Source: JACDHG01 sp963815295 (GTDB taxonomy: Bacteria; Actinomycetota; Actinomycetes; Propionibacteriales; Nocardioidaceae). Taken from it: a stretch of DNA of 64,000 nucleotides. The first letter of the stretch is position 1. The number at the start of each line of letters is the position of its first letter. Positions 32,236-41,137 of this stretch are shown here, in pieces. Below the pieces are notes generated by a model, which saw nothing but the letters and a program-made list of their open reading frames with translations, was not told the DNA's origin and did not search any database. A program made the translations under genes and the position numbers. The stretch is taken from NCBI GenBank assembly GCA_963815295.1, contig CAWFFZ010000008.1:2108001-2172000 (forward strand), in the 5' to 3' direction.

Positions 32236-33297
32236 ATGACTTCGATGACGCGTGAGGCATTCGTCCAGCGGATGAACGACTCGACACTAGGTGTGTTCGA
32301 CATCGCATCCACCTACCTGGGAGTGAAGCTGGGGTTCTACCGTTCGCTCGCTAACGACGGACCTGCCAGCGCCGCCGAGCTGTCGGAGCGGACTGGCACC
32401 AACGAGCGGCTGGTGCGCGAGTGGCTTGAGCAACAGGGCGCCACCGAGCTGCTAGTGGCGACGAACGACAGCGACGAGTGGCGGTTCGCGCTGCCCGCCG
32501 GGCATGCCGACGTACTGCTGGATCCCGACGCGCTCGACGGCGTCGCTGGCACGATGCTGTCGCTGGTCGCCGACCTTGTGCAGGTGCCCCGGCTGGTCGA
32601 GTCTTTCCGTACCGGCGTCGGCATCCCGTATGACGACTACGGTCCGGACGAGGCCGAGGGTCAGGCGATGGGCACCCGTCCGGTCTATCGGGCCGAGATC
32701 GAGAGCTGGTTCGCCGCCGTCCCCGATCTGGTCGAGCGACTCGCGAGCGGCAACGTTCGGGTGCTGGACATCGGCTGTGGCATCGGTTGGTCCAGCGTCA
32801 GCATCGCCCAGGCCTATCCGGGTGTGACGGTGGACGGCGTCGATCTGCACGCTGCCTCGATCGAAGAAGCTCAACGGGTGGCTGTGGCCGAGGGTGTGAC
32901 CGATCAGGTGCGGTTCGAGGTGCGCGACGCCGCCTCTTTGTCCGGCGCCGGGTATGACGTGGCGACCATGTTCGAGATGCTGCACGATCTGGCGCGGCCG
33001 GTTGAGGCGCTGCGCGCCGCCCGAGAGGCCCTAGGCCCGGGAGGCGTGGTGCTGGTTGCCGACGAGCCGACCGAGGACGCGTACGCCGGATCGGCAGACG
33101 ATCAGGAGCGGCGGCACTACGGCTATAGCCTGCTGCACTGCCTGCCCGCGAGCATGACCGAGCCAGGCTCCGCCGCCACCGGGACGCTGATACGCCCAGA
33201 CATCGTCCGTCGCTACGCCACCGAGGCTGGCTTCGCCACAGTCGAGGTGCTGCCAGTCGAGAGCGTCGCCTTCCGCCTGTATCTGCTGCGACCCTGA
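32236..33297 (+). CDS. SAM-dependent methyltransferase with N-terminal winged helix
   Basis: A 353-residue class I methyltransferase. Residues ~15-100 form a winged-helix dimerisation domain (AAELSERTGTNERLVREWL), as in the Rv2258c-type group. The SAM-binding motif VLDIGCGIGWSS is near residue 175, followed by DGVDLHAAS and MFEMLHDL. The substrate is unknown; relatives act on small molecules or are uncharacterised. ATG 32236 begins the conserved domain. It converges on a serine hydrolase gene. Confidence 0.9.
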   Translation: MTSMTREAFVQRMNDSTLGVFDIASTYLGVKLGFYRSLANDGPASAAELSERTGTNERLVREWLEQQGATELLVATNDSDEWRFALPAGHADVLLDPDALDGVAGTMLSLVADLVQVPRLVESFRTGVGIPYDDYGPDEAEGQAMGTRPVYRAEIESWFAAVPDLVERLASGNVRVLDIGCGIGWSSVSIAQAYPGVTVDGVDLHAASIEEAQRVAVAEGVTDQVRFEVRDAASLSGAGYDVATMFEMLHDLARPVEALRAAREALGPGGVVLVADEPTEDAYAGSADDQERRHYGYSLLHCLPASMTEPGSAATGTLIRPDIVRRYATEAGFATVEVLPVESVAFRLYLLRP

Positions 33298-33329
33298 CGG
33301 CAGCAAAACCGAGTGTCTCAAGTCGGTTG

Positions 33330-34697
33330 TTACTCCGAGACTCTGCGACATGGTGTGTCGACCCCGCTCTGGTGGAACACCAACTCACCGTCCGCGGACA
33401 GCGTCAGGGTGCTGTCAACGGACTGAGAAGCGATCTTGGTTCCCTCCTCCGCCGAGAACGGGATGACCGGCTGGTCTCCGACGACCACGTTGAGTTGGTC
33501 GCCGACCCGTGTCACGCCGAGGCGGACACCCGAAGGCAGCTCGAACACCCCGGTGAACTGATCAAGCCCGGGCCCACGCGGCGGTGGCGCGTCGAACGGT
33601 TCGCTCGTGTAGCCGGGCCACGCATGCTCCCGGGCGATGGCATTGAACGCGTCCATGACCACCCACGACCCACTGTCGCTGTTGGTCATCACCGCAGCGC
33701 CCACGCCAACGTCTCGGTGGGCCATGAGATGGCACCGGAACCCTTCGTTTCCGCCGCTGTGCCCAAAGTACGTCGTCCGCCCTTCTGCCCACCGGACGAA
33801 CGGTCCGAGCCCGACCGCATTTAGCCCACCGATCCGGTCGGCATCGGGAGTGGGGGGCGTCTGGGCGGTGAGCATCTGCTCGGCCATGGCACTGGAGATC
33901 GGGCCGTCCATACTGCCGGCGACCGCGCGTTGGATGCCTAAAGCGAAGCGAGCCAGGTCGCCCGGGGTTGTCCAGAGTCCGGCGGCGCCCTGCTCCGGGT
34001 AGGTATGCCAGTCGCCTTCGATCGGCGTTCCGTCGGTGTGATGGGCAGTCGCAGCCTCGTCGGACCGTGCCTCAGGAATTGGTTGCTCGAAGGTGCTGTA
34101 CTCCATACCGAGCGGCTGGAGGACGAGCTCGCGTAAGAGCTCGGCGATCGCGACACCGGTGACCTCCTCGAGCAGAAGCTGCATGACGGTCGTGCCGCCA
34201 CCGGAGTACCGGAACTGCACGCCGGGCGCGATGTCGACCCGCACCCCCTCGGTGTTAGCTGGGGCGATGCCTGACAGCACCTGGACAAGGGTCGGCAATG
34301 ACTGCCCCCGCGGATAGCCAGGGAAGCCGTGAGCGGTCAGACCCGCGGAGTGGCTGACGATCTGCCTAAGCGTGACTCGCGGCTGCCAGCCTCCGTTCGC
34401 CGGGACCCGCCACGATTTGAGGTGGTCATTCACGTCGGCGTCGAGGTCGAGCCGCCCTTGCTCGACAAGGCGGAGCATCCCCATTGCTGTCACCGGTTTG
34501 CTGATCGAGCACGCCTGGAAAAGGGTTGACGGTGTGACGGGAGACGACGTTCCAGCCGTCCGGTCGCCATACACGCGCTCCTCGGTGATCTGACCATCCT
34601 TGATGATCGCCACGCTGACCCCTGGGACGCAGTGCTCCGCCATGCGGTCCAAGATCGGGAGGTCGTAGAGATGGGTTGCGTCCGACGTCGTTGTCAC
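33330..34697 (-). CDS. Beta-lactamase-family serine hydrolase (esterase EstB/LipP-like)
   Basis: Penicillin-binding-protein-fold hydrolase of 455 residues. The nucleophile is in CSISKP (S-x-x-K) near residue 65, the second motif is YSGGG (Y-S-x), and HSGGNEGF stands in for the third. A C-terminal beta-rich domain (~350-455) is present. There is no signal peptide, so it is probably a cytoplasmic esterase. GTG 34697 follows GAGGAG with ideal spacing; GTG 34703 is two codons upstream. In Mycobacterium the esterase gene lipP lies between nei2 and tig, which may make this its positional counterpart (inference). Confidence 0.88.
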   Translation of the reverse strand: MTTTSDATHLYDLPILDRMAEHCVPGVSVAIIKDGQITEERVYGDRTAGTSSPVTPSTLFQACSISKPVTAMGMLRLVEQGRLDLDADVNDHLKSWRVPANGGWQPRVTLRQIVSHSAGLTAHGFPGYPRGQSLPTLVQVLSGIAPANTEGVRVDIAPGVQFRYSGGGTTVMQLLLEEVTGVAIAELLRELVLQPLGMEYSTFEQPIPEARSDEAATAHHTDGTPIEGDWHTYPEQGAAGLWTTPGDLARFALGIQRAVAGSMDGPISSAMAEQMLTAQTPPTPDADRIGGLNAVGLGPFVRWAEGRTTYFGHSGGNEGFRCHLMAHRDVGVGAAVMTNSDSGSWVVMDAFNAIAREHAWPGYTSEPFDAPPPRGPGLDQFTGVFELPSGVRLGVTRVGDQLNVVVGDQPVIPFSAEEGTKIASQSVDSTLTLSADGELVFHQSGVDTPCRRVSE

Positions 34698-34883
34698 AGG
34701 CACTCCTCGCGTTGGAGGTGCCCATTCTTAACTAAGGCCCTCGAGCCGAGGCCGAGACCCGGCAGATGCCGAGCGCGACCTGGATGCCGTGCAGGCACGC
34801 AGCGCCTAGCCAACATCCGGCTTTCCCGAGGTCTGTCAGCCGGGGAATTTGGAACGTCGGCGGTTCCGTCTACGGTTTCGCCC

Positions 34884-35453
34884 ATGACTGAAAGCGATTA
34901 CCCCTGGGAACCCCCGCTCGCCGGGACTGAGACCGAGCACCTCATCGGTGCGCTCGACCGCCTGCGCATGACCTTCCGCTGGAAGGCTGACGACCTCGAC
35001 GCGGCCGGGCTGCAGACCCGCATCGGCGCGTCATCGCTCACCATCGGCGGTCTGCTCAAACATCTCGCCGCATTGGAGGACTACTCGTTCACCACCAAGC
35101 TGAGCGGGAAGCCGATTGGCGCGCCCTGGGACAGCACAGGATGGGATGGCAGTAACGACTGGGAGTTCACGTCCGCCGCCCACGACACCCCCGACGAGTT
35201 GTACGCACTCTGGGACGGCGCGGTCCGGCGATCCCGTGCTCGGCTCGACGCGGCCTTGGCCGAGGGAGGGCTCGACCAGCTCATCGACGCCTCCGGGTCT
35301 GACGGACGCCATGCCAGCCTGCGCAGGCTCATCTGCGACCTGATCGAGGAGTACGGCCGACACACCGGGCATGCCGACTTGCTCCGCGAAGCGGTGGACG
35401 GAGTAGTCGGTGAGGACCCTCCGGCTGGATGGCACGCTCGAGCGGGCCGGTGA
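34884..35453 (+). CDS. DinB/DUF664-family (mycothiol-dependent enzyme-like) protein
   Basis: A 189-residue DinB-fold protein: helices with a candidate metal-binding His in LLKHLAALEDY near residue 59 and HTGHADLLRE near the C-terminus, the usual His motif of DUF664. Such proteins are associated with mycothiol-dependent transfer reactions in actinobacteria. The sequence WWKADDL-type N-terminal pattern (FRWKADDLD) is typical. It is divergent from the serine hydrolase gene. Confidence 0.88.
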   Translation: MTESDYPWEPPLAGTETEHLIGALDRLRMTFRWKADDLDAAGLQTRIGASSLTIGGLLKHLAALEDYSFTTKLSGKPIGAPWDSTGWDGSNDWEFTSAAHDTPDELYALWDGAVRRSRARLDAALAEGGLDQLIDASGSDGRHASLRRLICDLIEEYGRHTGHADLLREAVDGVVGEDPPAGWHARAGR

Positions 35454-35540
35454 ATGTGCGCCTGGACGTCGAAGTGTGACCAGTCCTGGCCGCTGCCAGA
35501 CTGTCAGACCAACGCCTCCCGATGACCAAGGAGTAGTTCG

Positions 35541-36173
35541 ATGCGGAAGATCACTGCTGGTCTGTTCATCTCGCTCGACGGCGTCGTCGAGGACCCCGGG
35601 GATTGGCACTTCCCCTACTTCAACGACGAGATGGGCGCTGCCGTCGACGGCCAGATGGGCCATGTCGACACGATGTTGTTCGGTCGCAAGACCTATGACA
35701 GCTTCGCTGGTGCGTGGCCAGACCGCGAGGCCGCCGGTGAGGAAGACGCCGACTTTGCCAAGGCACTAGGCGACACACGCAAGATCGTGGTTTCGAACCA
35801 GAATCTGGAGTTCACCTGGCGCAACAGTGAGCAGCTGAAGGGCGACCTCGTCGAGACCGTTGCCGCACTGAAGAACGAGCCGGGCGATTCGGATATCGCG
35901 ATGAGCGGGTCAGTGTCCGTCGTTCGTCAGCTGATGACCGCCGGTCTTGTCGACGAGCTGCATTTGCTGGTCCACCCGATCGCCGTCCGCAAAGGTTTGC
36001 GGCTGTTCGACGACGGTGAGACCCCGATGCCGTTGCGGCTGGTTTCCTGCCAACCTTTCAAGACTGGCGTTCTGCACCTCATTTACGCCCCGGCCGACTC
36101 GACTCCCGCGGGCACGTACGACGATGCCAAAGGGCACCTGCCACAGGATGACAACAACCAACAGCCCGCGTGA
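35541..36173 (+). CDS. Dihydrofolate reductase/RibD C-terminal-like protein
   Basis: A 210-residue oxidoreductase-fold protein. The start MRKITAGLFISLDGVVEDP and the stretch TMLFGRKTYDSFAGAWP are the hallmarks of the RibD_C/DHFR-like family; MSGSVSVVRQLMTAGLVDEL carries the NADPH-binding helix. Its substrate is unknown and it is unlikely to be the folate enzyme itself. AAGGAG lies eight bases before ATG 35541. The C-terminal ~20 residues are acidic and polar, which is unusual. The winged-helix gene follows within 14 bp. Confidence 0.9.
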   Translation: MRKITAGLFISLDGVVEDPGDWHFPYFNDEMGAAVDGQMGHVDTMLFGRKTYDSFAGAWPDREAAGEEDADFAKALGDTRKIVVSNQNLEFTWRNSEQLKGDLVETVAALKNEPGDSDIAMSGSVSVVRQLMTAGLVDELHLLVHPIAVRKGLRLFDDGETPMPLRLVSCQPFKTGVLHLIYAPADSTPAGTYDDAKGHLPQDDNNQQPA

Positions 36174-36186
36174 GCGGCCACGTCCC

Positions 36187-37287
36187 GTGACCGTCCACGA
36201 GCTGTCGCGCACCGACGCACGCCGCATCGCCGTGCGCGCCCAGCTGTTGGATCGCGCGCGACCGACCGACCTGCACGACCTGGTGCGTCACCTCACTCTG
36301 CTCAAGATCGATCCGACAGCAGCCATCGCGCCGAGTGCCGATCTGGTGGCCTGGAGTCGCCTCGGGTCGTCGTACTCACCGGCACATCTCGTCACGGCGC
36401 TGGAGGACCAGACACTGATTGAGCTGCACCTGATGATCCGGCCCAGCGAGGACCTCGCGCTCTTTCGTGCCGAGATGGCCGAGTGGCCAGGCCGCGGTGA
36501 GCTGCTCGAATGGCAGGAGTACATCCGCGACTGGGTGCAGGCCAACGACGGGTGCCGCCAAGAGATCCTCGAGCTGCTCGACGTCGAGGGTCCACTCACC
36601 TCGCGCGAGCTTCCCGACACCTGCGAGATTCCGTGGCAGTCCAGCGGCTGGACGAACAACCAGAACGTCATCAAGATGCTCGACTTCATGGTGCAGCGCG
36701 GCGAGGTCGCGACCGCAGGTCGCAAGGGCCGGGAGCGGCTCTTTGACCTGGCCGAGCGGGTCTATCCCGACGACCCGGTCGTTCCCGTCGACGAGGCGAA
36801 GCGCATCTGCGACGAGCGTCGGCTGCGGGCACTGGGCATCGCGCGTGCCAAGGCACCGGTGACACCATCGGAGCCGAACGACGTGGGGGCAGCCGGCGAA
36901 CCCGCCGTCATCGAGGGAGTCAAGGGCACGTGGCGCGTCGACCCCACCCTGCTCGGCGGGCGGTTCGCCGGACGGGCGGCTCTGCTGTCCCCGTTGGACC
37001 GACTGGTCTACGACCGCAAACGCACGCTCGAGATCTTCGAATTCGACTACCAGCTGGAGATGTACAAGCCGGCAGCCACTCGGAGATGGGGCTACTTCGC
37101 GCTGCCGATCCTGTACGGCGACCGGCTGGTAGGCAAGCTCGACGCCACCGCCGATCGCAACGCCGGAGTCCTCCGGGTCGACGCCATCCACGAGGATGCG
37201 CCCTTCACGAAAACCATGACCGCGGCCGTCGACCGCGAGATCAAGGACTTGGCGCGCTGGCTCGACCTGGACCTCGTGCTGGCATGA
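36187..37287 (+). CDS. Winged-helix DNA-binding protein (AlkZ/YcaQ-like, HTH_42)
   Basis: A 366-residue protein of the AlkZ/YcaQ group, DNA glycosylases that unhook crosslinks or excise alkylated bases. It begins VTVHELSRTDARRIAVRAQ, and the conserved C-terminal block LLSPLDRLVYDRKR, FDYQLEMYKP, GYFALPILYGDRLVGKLD is intact. The QxQ/QxD catalytic motif of AlkZ is not clearly conserved, so glycosylase activity is uncertain. GTG 36187 is chosen at the usual N-terminus; ATG 36148 in the 3' end of the previous gene is an alternative. Probably cotranscribed with the DHFR-like gene. Confidence 0.85.
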   Translation: MTVHELSRTDARRIAVRAQLLDRARPTDLHDLVRHLTLLKIDPTAAIAPSADLVAWSRLGSSYSPAHLVTALEDQTLIELHLMIRPSEDLALFRAEMAEWPGRGELLEWQEYIRDWVQANDGCRQEILELLDVEGPLTSRELPDTCEIPWQSSGWTNNQNVIKMLDFMVQRGEVATAGRKGRERLFDLAERVYPDDPVVPVDEAKRICDERRLRALGIARAKAPVTPSEPNDVGAAGEPAVIEGVKGTWRVDPTLLGGRFAGRAALLSPLDRLVYDRKRTLEIFEFDYQLEMYKPAATRRWGYFALPILYGDRLVGKLDATADRNAGVLRVDAIHEDAPFTKTMTAAVDREIKDLARWLDLDLVLA

Positions 37288-37298
37288 CCCCGACGTCG

Positions 37299-37814
37299 CT
37301 ACTTGTCCGTCGTGCCGTCGATGCACTCGCGGAGCAGGTCAGCGTGGCCGTTGTGCTGGGCATACTCCTCGATCATGTGGACGACCACAGCGCGCACCGA
37401 CATGACGCCCGCTCGAGCTGTGATGGTGTCGTCGTATGACGCCGCGGCCAATGCTTCATCGGCCAGCCGACACTCCTCGAGCAGACTCTCGTAGTCAGCG
37501 GGTGCCTGCCCTGGGTCGAGATCTTCGAAGTCAGCATCCTTGCCCAGAGCGCGGTCATACATCGGCTCGTGGTCTTCCTGGGCGATCCGCTCGCGGAACC
37601 AGACCCGCTCGACCTTGGCCATGTGGCGGATCAGGCCGAGCAAGGACAGGTTGGATGGCGGCACTGCAAGCTCCGCCAACTGCTCACCGGTGAGGCCCGA
37701 GCACTTGTGTCTCAGGTACGCGCGGTGCCAGGCAAGAAAGCCCTCGAGGATTGGCCGGTCATCGCCGGTGAGAGAAAATTCAGGCAGTGACACGTCGGGC
37801 GCGGTCCAGGTCAT
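37299..37814 (-). CDS. DinB-family protein (DUF664)
   Basis: A 171-residue helical DinB-fold protein with the DUF664 pattern: LLGLIRHMAKVERVWF (metal His) near residue 62 and MIEEYAQHNGHADLLRECID at the C-terminus (second His cluster). Probable mycothiol-dependent transferase-like enzyme with unknown substrate. It converges on the AlkZ-like gene (11 bp apart). This is the second DUF664 protein within 3 kb. Confidence 0.9.
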   Translation of the reverse strand: MTWTAPDVSLPEFSLTGDDRPILEGFLAWHRAYLRHKCSGLTGEQLAELAVPPSNLSLLGLIRHMAKVERVWFRERIAQEDHEPMYDRALGKDADFEDLDPGQAPADYESLLEECRLADEALAAASYDDTITARAGVMSVRAVVVHMIEEYAQHNGHADLLRECIDGTTDK

Positions 37815-37853
37815 ACGCCATCATCACATCGGGGTAGCCGGCCTGCCTCGGGG

Positions 37854-38543
37854 CTAGGCGCGCGGCCGTTTTCTCAGGTCCTCGAGTGCCTGCAGCGTCC
37901 ATGCCTCCACGTCAGGCTTGAAAACCCCGAGTCCAGACAGGACCTGCGCGCCCGGCTCCTCCCGAGCTTCGAGCAGGCCGAGGAGGATGTGTTCGGTGCC
38001 GACATAGTTGTGACCAAGCCGCAGCGCCTCCCGCACGCTGAGCTCATAGACCTTCCTGAGGCCGGCGGAGAAGGGTGCGTGATCGGCGCTCGACTCGCCC
38101 GCCGGTGGAAGGGCCGCGCCCGCTGCAGCGCTGACGGCCGTCTTGCCAACGCCCGCAGCCTCAATCGCCCGCCCCGCCAACCCTTCCCATTCCGCGAGGA
38201 GACCCAAGATGAGGTGGAGACTCGTGACTTCGTCGTGACCCAGATTGCGGGACTCGTTCTGTGCCTTGAGCACCACGACCTTCGCACGGTTGGTGAAACG
38301 ATCCATGGTGGTGTCACCGGCGACGAAGCGCTTTTGAGCGGCCTGCTTGGTCACGCCCATGCTCTGCCCGATCATCGTCCACGAGGCACCGGCGCGACGC
38401 GCCTGATCGACGAAGTGGCCGACCAGATGATCGGCGAGGTCGCCGAGGTTGTCGGCCAACGCGCACGCTTCGGCAAGGTGGTCGAGGGCGCTGCCGTCGG
38501 GATGGCGACTCTTGGCCTGGTTGATGAGTTCGTCCAACGTCAT
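37854..38543 (-). CDS. HTH regulator fused to Clp N-terminal repeats
   Basis: A 229-residue protein. Residues ~1-85 carry a helix-turn-helix (GASWTMIGQSMGVTKQAAQK). Residues ~85-225 are the two-repeat Clp N domain seen in ClpA/ClpC (TNRAKVVVLKAQNESRNLG, VTSLHLILGLL, YVGTEHILLGLLE). There is no AAA+ module, so it is not an unfoldase. ATG 38543 is chosen at the start of the helical domain; ATG/GTG 38579 would cross the operator. Two copies of GTCAACC-N3-GGTTGAC lie 4-48 bp upstream, suggesting autoregulation by its own HTH (inference). Confidence 0.88.
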   Translation of the reverse strand: MTLDELINQAKSRHPDGSALDHLAEACALADNLGDLADHLVGHFVDQARRAGASWTMIGQSMGVTKQAAQKRFVAGDTTMDRFTNRAKVVVLKAQNESRNLGHDEVTSLHLILGLLAEWEGLAGRAIEAAGVGKTAVSAAAGAALPPAGESSADHAPFSAGLRKVYELSVREALRLGHNYVGTEHILLGLLEAREEPGAQVLSGLGVFKPDVEAWTLQALEDLRKRPRA

Positions 38544-38546
38544 AGC

Positions 38547-38591
38547 GTCAACCCTAGGTTGACGCCGGCAGATCGTCAACCGCAGGTTGAC
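38547..38591. promoter_or_regulatory. Twin palindromic operators upstream of the HTH-ClpN gene
   Basis: GTCAACC-CTA-GGTTGAC at 38547-38563 and GTCAACC-GCA-GGTTGAC at 38575-38591 are both perfect 7-bp inverted repeats. Their starts are 28 bp apart, close to three helical turns. They sit immediately before the HTH-ClpN start and just after the stop of the upstream PI-PLC-like gene. Confidence 0.8.
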
Positions 38592-38594
38592 GGT

Positions 38595-40691
38595 CTAGTC
38601 CAGGCCGTTGAGTTGGTCGACGACGGTCAGCAGGTCCCCCTGGTCGTAGAAGTCGACCGCGACGTAGTTGGGGAGCATGTCGCGCTCACGTTGGCACGTC
38701 TCCACCCGTGGCCATAGCACGTCGTAAGCGTTGACCTTGGCAGCGTCGCTGACCCGAGATCCGTTGTTGTTGAGCCAGTGGTTGACGAGGAACAGCGGAC
38801 TATCGGCTGACCCTCGCAACCGACTGCAATCGAAGTCCGACGGTTTCAGGGAGTCGAAGGGAGTGTCCTGCACCCAGTCGAAGCCTTGGAGCAGCCAGGG
38901 GTAAGTCGAGCCGCCGCCTTGGTTCTCCATCAGGACAACGAGCCGCCGCCCAGAGTCGACCATGTCGCCGAGCGTCGGCCATGCCTCGCCGGGCTGTTGG
39001 GTGTGCACGTACGGCGTGAGGCCGGCCTCTGCGAAGACCTCGGCCGTGTCAGCGGGTGACACCTCATCCTGGATGAACAGCGAGACAACCTCGCGCGGAT
39101 GAGACTCCAGCCAACCGCGAACGTCTTCGAGCTCGGGCTGCAGCTTCACCGAGCCCAACTCACAGTAGCCATGGCACAGGTAGGGCTCGACCGGTCCCGT
39201 TGGAGTAAGTGAAGCGGCGTCGCGCAATCGCATGGCACTCTCGACCACGCTCTTCCCGTAGGCAGCCTCAAGCTCGGCCAGCGCCGCTTCCTGATTGCTT
39301 GCAGCAGTCGCCACTACGCCGGGGCGCTGGGTCGTCTGGCCGTACCAGGTGTCGATCAGCAACACCCGGATCCCGTCGTCGAGCTGTCCGATGAAGCCCG
39401 TCGGCTGTTCGGGGAAAAACCATTTCGGATGGTCTACAGCTGACATCGAGTTGTGCGTCGCGGCAAACGCGACCTTGTCGTAGGCGCGGTCGCACAGCTC
39501 GACGTGGCCGTTGCACGCGTTTGGGTCTCCGGCCACTGGCTGTGCTGCCGCGATGTCGGAGTCAACCGGTCGGGCCAGCACGACCAACACCCCGGCCAGC
39601 AGCGCCACCCCGCACACCGCTCCGATGATGCGGGTCCGGCCAGCGCCTGGGGTTGACACAGTGCGCGAGATTCGCGCGCCGGAGCGGCTCTCTTTGACCA
39701 ACTTCCACAACTCGGAGATGCCGTAGAGCACGCAGGCCACGCCCGCGATGACCGCGGCCGCGGTGACCACCTCCAGCGGCCGCAGGATCAGGCCGCACCC
39801 AAGCAGCGCCCACACAAAGATGCGCGCGAGGCGTTCACGGGTTGTGCCGGTACGTCCCGCCAACCATTTCCAGGAGGCGGACGAGGCGCCGCGCACGTCG
39901 AGACCAGGTCGGTGCGCGGCTGCCAGAACGACTAACCCGCCGGCCGCAAGAGCGCCTGCTCCCGTCCACACGACCGGTCGGCTGAACTCATGCAACGACG
40001 CAGCAATGAGCGCACCCGGCAGCGTGTCCGCATCGGCAAACGACGCCGCAACACGGGCGGCAATCGCGATGCCGATCAGCACCGCGCCTGCCCAGCACAC
40101 GCCCTTGCCGGCATCGATCGCCGCGCGCCTGCGATCACCTGAGAGCAGCACCGCGGTGGCAAGGCACAGCAGTGCGAGCAGCGGCAGGAGCCAGGCCAAC
40201 TCGCTCACGACGTGCGTCAAATGGATGGTGTCCGAGGCGAAGCTCTGGCTGCCTACTTGCGCAAGTGTGACGTCGAGATCTGGAGGCAGTTGCTCGGCGG
40301 CCTCGGGGGCGACTGACTGCAAAACTCCCGCGAGCACCGCGCCGAGGTCTGCCACCCGCAGGGCAGCCGGTGTGGGACCGGTGAACGCTTTGTGCGCCTG
40401 GGCGGCCGACGTACGGACGATGGGCCCGAATGCTGAGCTGCCCGCGAAGGCAACCGAAGCTGCCTCGATGAGCGGACGCACGGCGACCAGATCAGGCTTC
40501 GCAGCCACGATCCGTGCGGTCATGGCTTCACCGACCTCCCGCGCCACGTCTGGATCCTGGCGGATCGAATCGACGTGCTCGACAAATCGCTCACCATCGA
40601 GCACCTCGTGGTTGACGATCCCCGCGAGGAGGCCAAACGTCAGGACGACGGACCCCAGCCAGATCAGGACTCGTGGTCGGCTAAGGCGCAT
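38595..40691 (-). CDS. Membrane protein with extracytoplasmic PI-PLC-X-like phosphodiesterase domain
   Basis: A 698-residue membrane protein. One N-terminal helix (~10-28), a ~140-residue outside loop, then about five helices (~170-385) precede a C-terminal catalytic-like domain (~400-698). That domain opens VAFAATHNSMSAVD, followed by LDDGIRVLLIDTWYG, CHGYC and VVLMENQGGG, the pattern of PI-specific phospholipase C-like enzymes with the first catalytic His in THNSM. The substrate may be a phosphoinositide or cell-wall glycolipid (inference). It is directly upstream of the HTH-ClpN gene. Confidence 0.85.
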   Translation of the reverse strand: MRLSRPRVLIWLGSVVLTFGLLAGIVNHEVLDGERFVEHVDSIRQDPDVAREVGEAMTARIVAAKPDLVAVRPLIEAASVAFAGSSAFGPIVRTSAAQAHKAFTGPTPAALRVADLGAVLAGVLQSVAPEAAEQLPPDLDVTLAQVGSQSFASDTIHLTHVVSELAWLLPLLALLCLATAVLLSGDRRRAAIDAGKGVCWAGAVLIGIAIAARVAASFADADTLPGALIAASLHEFSRPVVWTGAGALAAGGLVVLAAAHRPGLDVRGASSASWKWLAGRTGTTRERLARIFVWALLGCGLILRPLEVVTAAAVIAGVACVLYGISELWKLVKESRSGARISRTVSTPGAGRTRIIGAVCGVALLAGVLVVLARPVDSDIAAAQPVAGDPNACNGHVELCDRAYDKVAFAATHNSMSAVDHPKWFFPEQPTGFIGQLDDGIRVLLIDTWYGQTTQRPGVVATAASNQEAALAELEAAYGKSVVESAMRLRDAASLTPTGPVEPYLCHGYCELGSVKLQPELEDVRGWLESHPREVVSLFIQDEVSPADTAEVFAEAGLTPYVHTQQPGEAWPTLGDMVDSGRRLVVLMENQGGGSTYPWLLQGFDWVQDTPFDSLKPSDFDCSRLRGSADSPLFLVNHWLNNNGSRVSDAAKVNAYDVLWPRVETCQRERDMLPNYVAVDFYDQGDLLTVVDQLNGLD

Positions 40692-40807
40692 AGCGGGCCG
40701 TTACCAGGCCGCCGCGACGACGCTGCATGTCGGCATCTGCACAGTGTGTCGAGCATCGCTCGCCGCGCACAAGAGACGCGCTGGCGGATGTCGTTCGCGA
40801 GTTCGAC

Positions 40808-41017
40808 TCAGTCGGTCGAAGGAGCCCGCACCGCGGGCGAAGCGAGTCTGGGCCGAGTCACCTTTGTTACCTCCGGGGCCTGGTCGGGCGACGTACGAGG
40901 GGAACGGGATGGGTCCTGGCTTGCCTCTGCGCGACGGCGGTGCCGGCGGATTCGGTCCCTGCGCTCAGCCTCGCTCTCGTGGGTCAACGACTCGATGACG
41001 TACCCCCAGTGGCTCAT
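40808..41017 (-). CDS. Small basic protein, hypothetical
   Basis: A 69-residue frame beginning MSHWGYVIESLTHESEAE, then arginine-rich (RRDRIRRHRRRAEAS) with a disordered tail. AGGAGGT lies five bases before ATG 41017, an ideal ribosome binding site, which is the main reason to call it. No family is recognised. It is divergent from the CGNR gene. Confidence 0.55.
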   Translation of the reverse strand: MSHWGYVIESLTHESEAERRDRIRRHRRRAEASQDPSRSPRTSPDQAPEVTKVTRPRLASPAVRAPSTD

Positions 41018-41137
41018 GACTACCTCCTGCGCTTGATAGGACGTTACTGGCAAACACGCTACGCCGGTATCACAGGAGCCGCAACCGGTAAACGCGCTAT
41101 GCTGGTGTGAACAACACCACGTCAGGAAGAGGGAAGC

